DNA of 64,000 nucleotides, taken from Okapia johnstoni. Taxonomy: Eukaryota > Chordata > Mammalia > Artiodactyla > Giraffidae. Both the position numbers and the translations under genes were made by a program. The DNA lies in NCBI GenBank assembly GCA_024291935.2, contig CM044315.1, forward strand, positions 53,728,385 to 53,792,384, in the 5' to 3' direction. Positions 20,103-29,821 of the stretch are shown here, in pieces (position 1 is the stretch's first letter; each line of letters begins with the position of its first letter). Under the pieces are notes generated by a model. That model had not been told where the DNA came from, did not search any database, and worked only from the letters and a program-made list of their open reading frames with translations.

Positions 20103-20526
20103 TGTCAAGGGAGTGTGTAATTTCCTCAGTTCTGTCTCATCACAACAAAAATTTGAAGTGACAGATGTTAAAGCCCTTGGTGTGTCACAGCTCTCGTACA
20201 GATCAGTGTTACAGCTTCGAGTTACAGCTTAGTTTTACTTAGAAAATAAAGGAAAATACATCTTTGAGGCATGAGGTCCTGCCCACCCAAAAGATGCAAA
20301 AAGAAGAGAGTGAGCCCCAGCCCTTTGGCTCCTCTTTTTATGTTTTTTCTCCTCCCCCGGCCCTGCCCTATGTAAATTGGGCTAGCCAGAGGAGCTGTTT
20401 GTTCTACCTGAGGTCCTCACTCTGGTCCTCGGACCTTCCTTTTTTCTATTTTCGTGGTCTTTTCCCTTCCTTGTCTTGTAGCCCCTGCCATTCTGGACTC
20501 CTTGTTCCTATTCTAACTACCTAACA
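20103..20526 (-). mobile_element. 5' LTR of the provirus
   Basis: This 424-bp LTR begins TGTCAAGGG and ends CCTAACA on the plus strand. It is homologous to 14114-14562 and 2726-3174 but lacks about 25 bases in the R/U5 part near 20195. On the minus strand it has the TATA-like stretch near 20335. The AATAAA of its relatives is changed to AGTAAA. Confidence 0.95.
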
Positions 20527-20750
20527 CTTCCAATGAATATTCAGAACTGATTTCCTTTAGGATTGACTGATTTGATCTTGCAGTCCAAGGGACTCTCAAG
20601 AGTCTTCTCCAACACCACAGTTCAAAAGCATCAATTCTTTGGCGCTCAGCTTTCTTTCCAGTCCAACTGTCACATCCATGTGTGATTACTGGCAAACCAT
20701 AGCTTTGACTAGATGGACCTTCATCAGCAAAGTAATGTCTCTGCTTTTTT
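20527..20750 (-). mobile_element. BovB LINE, right half of the split element
   Basis: CTTCCAATGAATATTCAG continues exactly where the left half stopped at 14113. It runs antisense through AGTCTTCTCCAACACCACAG and GACTAGATGGACCTTCATCA and is 5'-truncated at CTGCTTTTTT. The minus strand still carries an open frame at 20513-20695 with the BovB ELWCWRRLLRVPWTAR segment. Confidence 0.95.
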
Positions 20751-21039
20751 CACTGTCTAATGAAAAGAACTGTTTATTTGGGATTAAAATATTTCTGGGT
20801 TTTTGTATTTTGATCTGATGATTCTATACATAATCTTTATATTTTCAGTGTTTCACAGGGTCTCATGATAAATGAGTACTTTTTAAAGATCTCCATATCA
20901 CCTTGAACTTTGCCACCAAAATTTGTCATTGCTTATTATCCTGATGGTTAGTAAGGAAGAATATAAGGCACTTTGTTTCTAATAAGGCTCATTTTGCTTT
21001 TCACCTTGTGGACCTAAAAATATATTCACAACCTAAGCA
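20751..21039. other. Short unassigned stretch
   Basis: I see no gene or repeat that I can name. Confidence 0.45.
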
Positions 21040-21475
21040 TTGAAACATTGAAAGTTATGTTTTGTTTGGTGGGAATTTTTAGGACTTTGGGCCTGGGAAA
21101 CAATATCTCAAGTAACCCTGAGAGAACTGCTCTGAGGAGATGAGGAGGGGAGCCAGGTTATATTGAAGTTTTGCAACAAATGGCAGGTAGTCTGAACTTC
21201 AAAAGATTATTGTGAATTAAAGGAAAACCAGATATCCCAAGTTAAGGAATTTAGTGCTTTTCTATGTATGGGAAGATGCAAGACTCTGGTCTCAGTAAAA
21301 CAATTCCTTTGATATGCATATCACCTACCTGGGCCCAGTATCCTATGTTTTCACATCCTGAGTTTCCTCTGGGCTCACCAGCTTACCATCCATGGTGACT
21401 GCAATCACTGACAAAATGCTATGTAAGATAGCCTTTGTTTACTGATGTGGCAGGAAATAGTCCACTTCTCAACCT
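21040..21475 (-). mobile_element. Ruminant LTR-like interspersed repeat, copy 2
   Basis: It shares ordered blocks with 10185-10800, including GGTGGGAATTTTTAGGACTT, CCTGAGAGAACTGCTCTGAG, AAAACCAGATATCCCAAGTT and TCACATCCTGAGTT. It lies in the same orientation as the first copy. It is shorter at its right end, missing the GGCTGGAATCC block. Confidence 0.6.
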
Positions 21476-21637
21476 TATATGTTATTTGATTTTAAAAATT
21501 ACACATTTATTCAACTTATGAGAACATTAAATAATATAAAACAGTTTTCTAAATAAGTGTCTAGAGTTTGAAGCTCTCTTTCTAGGAAGCAGTATGGCCA
21601 GAATGGCAAGCAAACCCTTCACTGCCTGTTCCCCCTG

Positions 21638-22153
21638 ATGCAGCAATCCCTTCTGCCCTCTTCTTCTCTTCTTTTTCTACCCTTAGCCTATGGGAGTCCT
21701 GACTGTCTACCCTTAGCCTATGGGAGGCCTGACTGTCTACCCTTAGCCTATGGGAGGCCTGACTGTCTACCCTTAGCCTATGGGAGGCCTGACTGTCTAC
21801 CCTTAGCCTATGGGAGTCCTGACTGTCTACCCTTAGCCTATGGGAGGCCTGACTGTCTACCCTTACCCTATGGGAGTCCTGACTGTCTACCCTTAGCCTA
21901 TGGGAGGCCTGACTGTCTACCCTTAGCCTATGGGAGGCCTGACTGTCTACCCTTAGCCTATGGGAGTCCTGACTATCTACCCTTAGCCTATGGGAGTCCT
22001 GACTGTCTACCCTTACCCTATGGGAGGCCTGACTGTCTACCCTTACCCTATGGGAGTCCTGACTGTCTACCCTTAGCCTATGGGAGTCCTGACTGTCTAC
22101 CCTTAGCCTATGGGAGTCCTGACTGTCTACCCTTAAGCCTATGGGAGTCCTGA
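21638..22153 (+). other. Open frame through the minisatellite, decapeptide repeats
   Basis: A Met-initiated frame of 171 codons runs through 16 units of the 30-bp repeat and would encode LPLAYG(S/R)PDC repeats. It ends when a one-base insertion in unit 16 changes frame. Because 30 is a multiple of three, one open frame per strand is expected from any stop-free unit. The minus strand has its own decapeptide frame at 22108-22371. There is no signal, splice or promoter context. I do not consider it a gene. Confidence 0.3.
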
Positions 22154-22337
22154 CTGTCTACCCTTAGCCTATGGGAGTCCTGACTGTCTACCCTTAGCCT
22201 ATGGGAGTCCTGACTGTCTACCCTTACCCTATGGGAGTCCTGACTGTCTACCCTTAGCCTATGGGAGTCCTGACTGTCTACCCTTAGCCTATGGGAGTCC
22301 TGACTGTCTACCCTTACCCTATGGGAGGCCTGACTAT
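21677..22337. repeat. Minisatellite, 30-bp unit, 22 copies
   Basis: The unit is CTACCCTTAGCCTATGGGAG followed by TCCTGACTGT. There are 22 units in 661 bp, all of 30 bp except unit 16 (22127-22157), which has one extra A. Variation is confined almost wholly to three positions: G or C after CTTA, T or G after GGGAG, and G or A in the last ACTGT. Units with GGGAGG, which create an AGGCCT site, occur mainly in the left half (units 2-4, 6, 8, 9, 12), with one at the right end (unit 22). Low divergence suggests recent expansion or homogenisation and probable length polymorphism. Confidence 0.97.
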
Positions 22338-22639
22338 CTTGCTGTACCCTTAAAGAACCTTGGTGTTTCACACCTCTGCATTTTTATTCTAACTTGAACC
22401 CTCTTTCCTGCCTCTAAGCAGAGTTAATCACTCCTTCTTGAGTCCTCTTTGATCCTTTGGCCTCGCCAGTCATAACCCATTATTGGTTGATATTTCTGCG
22501 TTTCTGGCTAAAATGTAAACCACATGAGGACAGGCAATGTGTTTTCATTATAATTCTCAATAAATATGTTCAAAATGAAATAACAAATGCTTACAAGATG
22601 TTCCTGATGAATTTAAGGTTCTTCATCACAGAAATAATT
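22338..22639. other. Unassigned, right flank of minisatellite
   Basis: No gene is recognised. CTAAAATGTAAACCACATGA followed by GGACAGGCAATG resembles the tail of an ancient L2/MIR-type repeat, at low confidence. Confidence 0.4.
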
Positions 22640-23200
22640 CAAGGACAAAACAAAAAGGTTAAAAAAGTAAAGTGAGGGTTTATTTAAGCAAAATTTATGC
22701 TCTCAGCAGGAAAGCAGGCAAACAGGTGAGAAGCTCTTCCTTGGATTTCCGTGGCAAGCCAATTATGAAGAGCATACAAATAAAGGGAGGTATATTCACT
22801 AGGGAAGGAGGATTTGGGGGCTGGATCATATTCCCTGATTTTTCCAGCTCCATTTTTCCAAGGGAAGGAGGGATTTTTGTGCTTATTTAGCTTAGATCTG
22901 AAGGGTTATGGCATCAGTGTTTGATGGGTACTTCTAATCTGCAAGGCTAATTTGTTTTAATGAGAGATTATGGGCAATATGTTACATTCAGATACAGAGT
23001 ATTCCTGCCTTCCCGCCTCCTTCTTTGTCTGCCTCTAGGACACTTACCATCCAAAGTGTGTGGTTTCCTATCAATCTGGAGGTTCCTGCTTTTGTTTGTC
23101 TGCTAATGGACCCCAGTGTTTACAAGATGTGTGATTTCGTGCCGTCTAACCCCCTGCCCCCATTTCTCTGCTCATATCTAGCTACCTGCCTGCTGTAACA
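22640..23200 (-). mobile_element. Probable ERV LTR, minus strand
   Basis: Read on the minus strand it starts TGTTACAGCAGGCAGGTAGC and has AATAAACCCTCACTTTAC close to its other end (plus 22665-22685), so both an LTR-like start and a polyadenylation signal are in place. Plus-strand CTTGGATTTCCGTGGCAAGC and GCATCAGTGTTTGATGGGTA belong to the body. The exact left end and any target duplication are not resolved. It is unrelated to the class I LTRs described elsewhere in the window. Confidence 0.5.
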
Positions 23201-23274
23201 ATAACTGAGATGAATCAGCTAATGTAACTATGCTTTGTAGAGAAAATGACTTCTCCAGAATTTTGATGTCATTC

Positions 23275-23470
23275 CATGGAAAAACATTAGACTGAGATAG
23301 ACCTGAACATGAGTCTTGGCTCTGCCTCTTAGTATCTGTGTGAACTCAGGATTGAGATACTTAAACCTTAGATTTATTTTAAGAATTAAGAGATGAAATC
23401 TGTTAAGTACTAGACACAGAGTCAGTACTCCATAAACTGTTATAAGTAGTTTTACTATTTGTAATGAAAT
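23275..23470 (+). mobile_element. MIR SINE
   Basis: GAGTCTTGGCTCTGCCTCTT, then TATCTGTGTGAACTCAGG, and near the end GAGTCAGTACTCCATAAACT follow the MIR core and 3' order in sense orientation. Confidence 0.6.
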
Positions 23471-25086
23471 TCTTTAGGAAGATCTATATGTGCATTTATA
23501 TTCAGTTGAAAATATCAGTGATTCAATTCATGTTTCTAATTTTCATCCCTCCAACTTCTTATTTAACAGATGTATTGAACAGCTTTATAATAATTATTAG
23601 CTTCCTGTTTCTCTAACTTACTATTTTTCTATTTCTTTTATTTTGGAGGGACGATGACAGCACAACATAGAAAATTGCATATGCCAAGCCAGCTATTTTT
23701 CAAATTTAACAAAAAGGCTTCTTGTCATACCTAAATATATTAAAATGACACCCAGCCATGTTGCTTATTAGAACTAATGAAACTCTTGCTAACCTTTTTA
23801 TTTTAGACCAATCATCTCCCAGCCTGACAAACAAAACAATTAGAAAAATAGATTTCTTTGTTTGGCCTCTAACTTTCATAAAGACAGACTAATTGTAGAC
23901 CATGTTATTAGGGAAACTTTTGGTGGCAACTAAAGGAAAAAAAAAACAACTTAATAGCAGCCAAAAAGTCTTTTATGAACAAAATGGTAGACATTACCAA
24001 TAGCCAAAGTAAAAACACAAGAGCAAATAAATCCATCAATTAAAGTAGTTGATAATAGGCACTGATTTCATAGTAAAATTATGTCAGCATGGGTTTTTCT
24101 GTGTGAAACTACTCAAAAAAGAGGTACAGATTTTCCTTACTTTTTTGGTATTATAAGTAAAAAACAAAGAGAAAGAGAGAAAGTAATGGTGAATGGGAGA
24201 GAGACAGAGACTACATTGACCGTGGTAGTTCCATCTCCTATGGTCCTTTAGGAGTCCACGCTAGGGTAGCACTGTGTCTTTTCATAGGATTAAGTACTGT
24301 AGTGCTTTCATGCTTGGTTGCTTGTATAAAATCATGGGAAGAATAAATTAACACCTATAAGTTTCCATAGAAAAGATGGAGGGGCCTTACATTTAACAGT
24401 AAAGGAAAGTAAAAGCACAAAGTGACAGCACCAAACTTAAAATCATATGAATAGTGGGATGATCAGATAAATGGTAGTAAATGGTATAACTGGTATAATG
24501 GAGAGCATCTGGTATTCATTGCCTAGACCTGCACCTTATCATCAGTAGATGACCTGCAGTCTGGAGAAGTTGGAGGGGGAAAGGGGATGAAAAACAGTAC
24601 AGTGTATAACAAGGACATGTTTGCTTAATATATAAAGATCATGAACCTCTATGGATTCATTTTTTTTCATGAATTTACAAAAGTTCTAATTAATGAGAAA
24701 CCATGTACCTGTTTCTATCTGCTTGGTTTAGTTTCTTTTTTGTTGTTGTTGTTGTTAATCTTCAGATTTCCTTATGAATATTATTTTTGTATATTCATGT
24801 CTCCTGAGAGGCAGCCTATAGAGATGTTATGACTTTGTTTGCATACTTTGGAAACTGAGGAGCAAATGGTATTTTCAACTAATTTATTCATTCACAGCCA
24901 CAAGGTGGTGCCTCATTTACCTCTTCTGTGAAATATAGATGGAAGAAAATAAGGGAGGAAGAAAAATAAAAGAAATTAAGTTGATTGTGCATTAATGTAA
25001 CAATCACCTAAATTTTGATTAAGTAAGGGATGAATGGAGTATATCTATGGTGGGATTATTATTAATATTGAATTATAGTTGGTTTG
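23471..25086. other. Unassigned AT-rich sequence
   Basis: No gene or confident repeat is seen. The open frame at 24641-24832 is chance. Confidence 0.5.
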
Positions 25087-25290
25087 GGCTTCTCTGGTGG
25101 TTCAGTGGTAAAGAATATACCTGCCAATGCAGGAGACCTGGGTTTGATCCCTGGGTGGGAAATATATTCTGGAGAAGGAAATGGCAACCTACTCCAGTAT
25201 TCTTGCCTGGGAAATCCCATGGACAGAGGAGCCTGGAGAACTACAGTTCATGGTATCGCAAAGGAGGTGGATATGACTGAATGACTAACT
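25087..25290 (+). mobile_element. Bov-tA SINE
   Basis: Full-length copy in sense orientation: GGGCTTCTCTGGTGGTTCAG, GGAGACCTGGGTTTGATCCC, CACTCCAGTATTCTTGCCTG, and a tail ending ACTGAATGACTAACTACC. TTGGTTT on the left edge recurs just past the tail near 25305, a possible short duplication. Confidence 0.95.
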
Positions 25291-26157
25291 ACCACCAACA
25301 ACATGATTGGTTTACGATGTTGTGTTAGTATCAGGGTCCTGTCTTTCATGGGTGTTCTGCCAGTATATTCTGATAGGATGCAGGTGGTAGTGTGTGTTGG
25401 TTCTGAAAGAGTTAATTCTCATTCAGGTTCGATGTCTCAGAATCAAATCCTAGGTTAACCATGAACTCTGGTCTCAAAACCAGAAATATCACAATCTTCT
25501 CATATTGTTGAAATTATAATGTCTTTGTTTTACATTAGTATTTGTTATGTTAATGGAGAGAATGTTGGTACTCTGATCAACTCTTCAAAGACAAACTTAT
25601 ACCACTGAGGGATTAGAGACATGCTGGGAAAAATATCTTTTGTCTTGCATACACCAAGGGGTATACTTATTTCTCAGTTTTTTTTTTTTCTCTTATTTTT
25701 CAGAGGAAACATTGTGTAACTAGGGTTTGCAACCATGTGTTAATGACTATAAAATTAACTTCACTTCAGGAATGGCAGATCTATTTGTTTTCCTTTGTGT
25801 CTATGTGCCATCCTTTCCTTTGTTATAAAAGATTAGAAAGAAAATAATTAGAAATGAAATCAGGATAAAATGAATAGAAGAAATTCTAATCAGTTGATGA
25901 AGGCAAGTCATTTGGCATTGGAGCTTCTTTCAGTTTTAACATATTCTCTCATTCCTTCAAAATCTAATGTTTAAAACTGAGAAATCTAAAAATAAGAACA
26001 GCATGGGTATATCACACGAAAATATGGGTTTAAAGTGACATCACGCTGGCATCTCTTCTTGTCCATCGTAAACAAGTATAGCAAGTGTAATGCAAAAAAA
26101 GGATTACTTCTATATTTTACTAAATATATGAGAGGCTAGAAATATTTGAAAGTAGTG
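25291..26157. other. Unassigned AT-rich sequence
   Basis: No gene is seen. It holds a T-run near 25678-25689. Confidence 0.5.
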
Positions 26158-26242
26158 TGTAGAAAGTGAAAGTCACTCAATCATGTCCAACTCTTTGTGA
26201 CCCCATGGACTTTAGTCCATGGAATTCTGCAGGCTAGAATAG
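26158..26242 (-). mobile_element. BovA-type SINE fragment, minus strand
   Basis: AAAGTGAAAGTCACTCAATC, then ATGTCCAACTCTTTGTGACC and GGAATTCTGCAGGCTAGAAT are the reverse of the BovA body and tail. It is truncated where a sense-oriented unit begins. Confidence 0.8.
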
Positions 26243-26460
26243 TATAGCTCAGTTGGCAAAGAATCTGCCTGCAATGTAGAAAACTCCAGTTCCATTCCTA
26301 GGAATATCTGCTGGAGAAAGGATAGGCTACTCACTCTACTACTCTTGGGCTTCCTTTGTGGCCCAGCTGGTAAAGAATCTGCCTGCAATGTAAGAGACCT
26401 GGGTTTGATTCCTGGGTTGGGAAGATCCCCTGGAGTAGGGAAAGGCTACCCACTCTAGTT
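26243..26460 (+). mobile_element. Two partial Bov-tA units in tandem
   Basis: A tRNA-like head at 26245-26340 (TATAGCTCAGTTGGCAAAGA) is followed by a second head at 26346-26460 (GGGCTTCCTTTGTGGCCCAG). Both have CCTGCAATGTA and a decayed B-box-like stretch, and both stop soon after the CCCACTC segment. With the preceding antisense fragment this forms a compound SINE. Confidence 0.82.
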
Positions 26461-26924
26461 TGTAAAGTGTATCTTTAATATTATTCCAACTTCTATTTGG
26501 ATTTCCTTAAGAAAATTGTCTTGAATCAGGCAGTTGTCATTAGTGCTAAAGATATGTCAGAGAAATTATCTTAAAGGGTAAGATTGCAAATTATTACAAT
26601 GAATATGAAAATATTCAATATAATAGTAGATATGTGTCTATAAATATAGCTACATATATGTGTATGTGTATATATATATGCATATACTTGCATATACACA
26701 TATATATGTAAGTATAAATAATATATTGGAGGGAATATGATAGACTACATCATTTCCTAAAATGTATTCTTTGGAGAATGATTCTAAAACATTTTATGTA
26801 GTAAAAGAGATTCGAGTAAATTTAAAAACTGTAAATACTATACTCCTATCTAAAACATATGAATAGTAAATGTACATATGATTCTCTAGGAGCAATTTTT
26901 TTTCATTGTAGCATCTGTAGTAGT
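26461..26924. other. Unassigned, with TA/TG-rich microsatellite
   Basis: No gene is seen. An imperfect ATATATG-type repeat occupies about 26625-26720. Confidence 0.55.
26625..26720. repeat. Imperfect (TA/CATATG)n microsatellite
   Basis: TACATATATGTGTATGTGTA is followed by long TA runs and by GCATATACTTGCATATACAC. Confidence 0.7.
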
Positions 26925-27019
26925 TAGAATAATGTCCTCCAAAGATGTCTATGTTTTAATCCCTGGAACCTATGGATATGTTACCTTTCATGGGTAAGAG
27001 TTGGACTCTTTCATGGCAA
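26925..27019 (+). mobile_element. MaLR LTR (MLT1-type), left part
   Basis: GTTAGAATAATGTCCTCCAA, then AGATGTCTATGTTTTAATCC and GAACCTATGGATATGTTACC are the start of an MLT1-type LTR. The element resumes after the BovB insertion at about 27381. Confidence 0.65.
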
Positions 27020-27029
27020 GAGTTGGACT
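26985..27029. repeat. 23-bp tandem duplication across LTR/BovB junction
   Basis: CTTTCATGG followed by AAGAGTTGGACT occurs at 26985-27007 and again at 27008-27029, with one base less in the second copy. The right copy includes the first bases of BovB. Confidence 0.8.
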
Positions 27030-27380
27030 ATAAGGAAAGCTGAGTGCCGAAGAATTGATGCTTTTGAACTGTGATGTTAGAGAAGACTCTTTAGAGTCCC
27101 TTGGACTTCAAGGAGATCCAGCCACTCAATCCTAAAGGAAATCAGTCCTGGGTGTTCATTGGAAGGACTGATGCTGAAGCTGAAACTCCAAACCAACTCA
27201 TTGGAAAAAACCCTGATGCTGGGAAAGATTGAAGGTGGGAGGAGAAGGTTGGATGGCATCACCAAGGTGATGAACATGAGTTTAAGTCGGCTCCGGGAGT
27301 TGGTGATGGACAGGGAAGCCTGGCGTGCTACAGTTCATGGAGTCGCAAAGAGTCAGAGATGACTGAGTGACTGTACTGAA
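27020..27380 (+). mobile_element. BovB LINE 3' fragment inside MaLR LTR
   Basis: From GAGTTGGACTATAAGGAAAG to GACTGAGTGACTGTACTGAA this is the sense-strand BovB 3' end, 5'-truncated, with an internal deletion after GCTGAAACTCC near 27190. It interrupts the LTR described on both sides. Confidence 0.93.
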
Positions 27381-27795
27381 GGGAAAGAAGAGTTAAGGTT
27401 GCAGAAATAATTAAAGTTCTTAACACCTTAATTTCAAAATAGAAAGGTTACTCTAGGGAATAACTTTGTAGTTCAATGTAATCATAAGGACACATGTAAC
27501 TGAAAGAGAAAGATAGAAAACATGTCAGAACAACATGATGTGTGAAAGATGGACCTGGCTTTGAATTAAAAGAGACTATAAACCAACAGATACAAGGAGT
27601 TTCTAGAATTTGGGGGAAAAAAAAAAATGCATTCACTGCTAGATCTGGAAGGCACTCCTGCCTACACTTTGATTTTAGCTCCTAAGCCCCGTGTTGAACA
27701 TTTAACCTACAGAAATATAATATTAAGTTTTTGTTGTTTCAAGCCAGGAAGTTTCTGCTAACTTGTTTCAGTGGCCATAGGCAACCAAGATACTA
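27381..27795 (+). mobile_element. MaLR LTR (MLT1-type), right part
   Basis: AAGGTTGCAGAAATAATTAA through GACCTGGCTTTGAATTAAAA to TTTTTGTTGTTTCAAGCCAG is the order of the second half of an MLT1-type LTR. The A11 run at about 27617-27627 lies within it. Confidence 0.6.
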
Positions 27796-27809
27796 TCTAT
27801 GGCTAGTTG

Positions 27810-28005
27810 AGTGGTTACTGTATGTCAGATATCATGCTAAATGCTTAATATCTATTATATTTAATCAATCTGAAAGACAGTAAAATGTTATCATTATACC
27901 TATTCAATGAAGAAGGAAATTGGTGGGGAGCTAATGTAGGTTAGGCAAGCTATGGAAAACAACACAAGCAGGAGTTAATAAGAGCTAAGCTCAAATTAAA
28001 GACTG
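27810..28005 (+). mobile_element. MIR-type SINE remnant
   Basis: GTATGTCAGATATCATGCTA, TATTATACCTATTCAATGAA and GAGTTAATAAGAGCTAAGCT resemble the 3' portion of MIR-type repeats. Diverged. Confidence 0.4.
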
Positions 28006-28139
28006 ACTACAAAATGTATGCTTTACATTTGTCATTATTCAATTTGATTTTTACCAAACTTACTTGACCCTAAGCCTTTTCATTTCTCTCCCAGTTTACT
28101 TTTTTATTTTGGGAAACCCTAGTACAGTACGAAGAGAGT

Positions 28140-28480
28140 ACACTTAAGAGAAAAGCATCTTAATTCCAACTTTGCTACTAAATAACCATTATCACCTTGA
28201 CTAAGAAATTTTGGATTTCTTGGTCTCAGTTCTTTCAAGTATTGAGGTCCCCAGAACAGTGACTGCTCTTGTGAGGTTTTGAGTCCACTATTTAACTTTA
28301 TTTGTGCCTAAAGTTAAAAGTGTTTTGCATCAATTATCTTATTGTATTAACAATTCCCTGAGAATCAATAAATAGGAATAACTATTCTCATTTTACATAT
28401 ATAAAAGTTGAATGCAAGGAAGCTGAAATTCTTGCTACAGATCAAAGACACAGTAGGTAGCAGAGAGCCAGGTCTTAAGT
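28140..28480 (+). mobile_element. MIR-type remnants
   Basis: AATTCCAACTTTGCTACTAA and CTAAGAAATTTTGGATTTCT fit a MIR core. CATTTTACATATATAAAAGT and CAGTAGGTAGCAGAGAGCCA fit a second MIR-type copy. Both are strongly diverged. Confidence 0.4.
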
Positions 28481-28954
28481 AGACATCATCTGCCTCCTTA
28501 CCAGATCTCTTTCAACTATTTTCCATTTAGTCATATTTCAATAAACATTGCAATACATAATTCTTACTAAGTGCTTTATTTTCTATATCAATCTAAGCAC
28601 TGATAAAGCTAATATATTTCTAGTTATCAATGTATATTTTCATCAAAAACATGAAGTATAATTTACTAACATATTTTCTTAATTTTTTAAATAAAATATT
28701 TAATGTATTTACATCTGAAGAAGGAGTTCAGTAAAAGATTACCGGTAGAATGATATGTCTTTTACGAGGGTGATGCTGAACTTGGATTTTTTTCTTTAAA
28801 GCACTACAAGAAATTCTGGCTTAAAGTCAAGACTCTAAGAATAGCCTTAGGCATGGTCATTTAACCTACTCTATAATCTTATGATTTTGCCAGATAAATT
28901 GAATACAGCATTGAACAGTAATTGTATTTATTAATTGACTAGGATGGTAGGTGG
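28481..28954. other. Unassigned AT-rich sequence
   Basis: No gene or repeat is recognised. Confidence 0.5.
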
Positions 28955-29385
28955 AGCTGTAAAGCTGAAACAGAATGGATTTCCAAGTCAAATTACCTGG
29001 ACTTCAATTCACACTCGACCACAATTAGCATTGTCACTGTTAGCAGACAATTTTAAGTTATATAATCAATCAGGGTCAGTTTAATCATCTGTAAAATGAG
29101 CATAATCATGTGTGTCGTTGAGTGTTCTTGGCACCTAAAAGCTATCTGAGTATTTTATCTCACTACACATACACTTCTAAAATCAGTTTGGACTAAGAGC
29201 CTTTCTAAAGTTTTCTAGTGTTCAAATGTTCATACTTTAATTTTAGTTGTTTATTTATCCACTGGATTCTTAATGTCTTAAAGGTTGAGATGGATATCTT
29301 ATATAAAGTTTATCATCAATATCTAGCATGTGGTCTAGCCTCCAATAGACGCTTGATAAATATTTGTTGAATAAATGAGTCATCA
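28955..29385 (+). mobile_element. MIR and L2-type remnants
   Basis: TTACCTGGACTTCAATTCAC and TCAGTTTAATCATCTGTAAA (to about 29140) fit MIR. ATCTAGCATGTGGTCTAGCC then GACGCTTGATAAATATTTGT and TGAATAAATGAG (29320-29382) fit an L2-type tail. Confidence 0.5.
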
Positions 29386-29596
29386 CTGACTATTACTTGG
29401 CTGATTTATAATATGTGCTTTTGCATAGTTACTTTTAGAACTCAGTGATATGGAGAGAAGCTCTTTTAAAAGATGCAAGACACAACATCCTATTCTATCT
29501 GTTGATTTTTGTTTTAGTCTATTTCCTTTTTCTGTATCTAATCATGAATTGAATCTAATATTTAAGTAACTCTTTTAATAGCCTATGCATAATTAC

Positions 29597-29812
29597 TTCT
29601 CATGACTTGCCTGTAGCTCAAATGGTAAAGAATCTGCCTTCAATGCAGGAGACCAGGTGTCTATCCCTGGGTTGGGAAGCTCCTCTGGAGAAAGGAATGG
29701 CAATCCACTCCAGTATTCTTGCATGGAGACTCCCATTAACAGAGGAACCTGTGGGCTACAGTCTGTGGGGTTGCAAAGAGTTGGACATGACTGAGCGACT
29801 AACATACACATA
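29597..29812 (+). mobile_element. Bov-tA SINE with 9-bp target-site duplication
   Basis: Sense orientation: TGACTTGCCTGTAGCTCAAA head, GGGTTGGGAAGCTCCTCTGG, TTGGACATGACTGAGCGACT tail. CATAATTAC flanks it at 29588-29596 and 29813-29821. Confidence 0.95.
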
Positions 29813-29821
29813 CATAATTAC

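Larger units (their letters stand above)
14114..20526 (-). mobile_element. Defective class I endogenous retrovirus (gammaretrovirus-like)
   Basis: This is a 6.4-kb provirus on the minus strand. Reading from right to left it has the 5' LTR (20103-20526), a primer binding site, a long leader/gag region, capsid and nucleocapsid remnants, protease, RNase H, integrase, an env membrane remnant, the polypurine tract and the 3' LTR (14114-14562). A CTTC duplication flanks it inside a BovB element. Two CCHC knuckles, the tRNA-His-type primer site, the 4-bp duplication and the gammaretroviral style of the env tail place it in class I. It cannot replicate: reverse transcriptase and env surface unit are absent, and the remaining frames carry stops and shifts. 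The two LTRs differ at many sites by eye and in length (449 against 424 bp), so integration is not recent. The closest named family is not determined. Confidence 0.95.

Noticed and set aside
19892..20232. Hydrophobic plus-strand frames near the proviral leader, as a membrane protein
   Set aside because: They lie antisense to the leader and 5' LTR of a minus-strand provirus. The hydrophobicity follows from its purine-rich leader.
14114..20526. A replication-competent or protein-producing provirus
   Set aside because: Reverse transcriptase and env surface unit are absent, gag is mostly unrecognisable, and the remaining frames have stops and shifts.
21677..22337. CRISPR-like array of regular repeats
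   Set aside because: Units are contiguous with no unique spacers, and the surrounding genome is mammalian. It is a minisatellite.
21677..22337. Interstitial telomere repeat, because of CCCTTACCCTA strings
   Set aside because: The period is 30, not 6, and CCCTAA itself is not repeated. The resemblance is only local.
21638..22371. Repeat-rich protein genes on either strand
   Set aside because: A stop-free unit of 30 bp opens one frame per strand automatically. There is no promoter, splice or signal evidence, and the forward frame ends at a one-base insertion.
25087..25290. tRNA gene in the SINE heads here and in other Bov-tA copies
   Set aside because: Only A- and B-box-like stretches remain. 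The heads do not fold into a full tRNA with acceptor stem and belong to Bov-tA SINEs.
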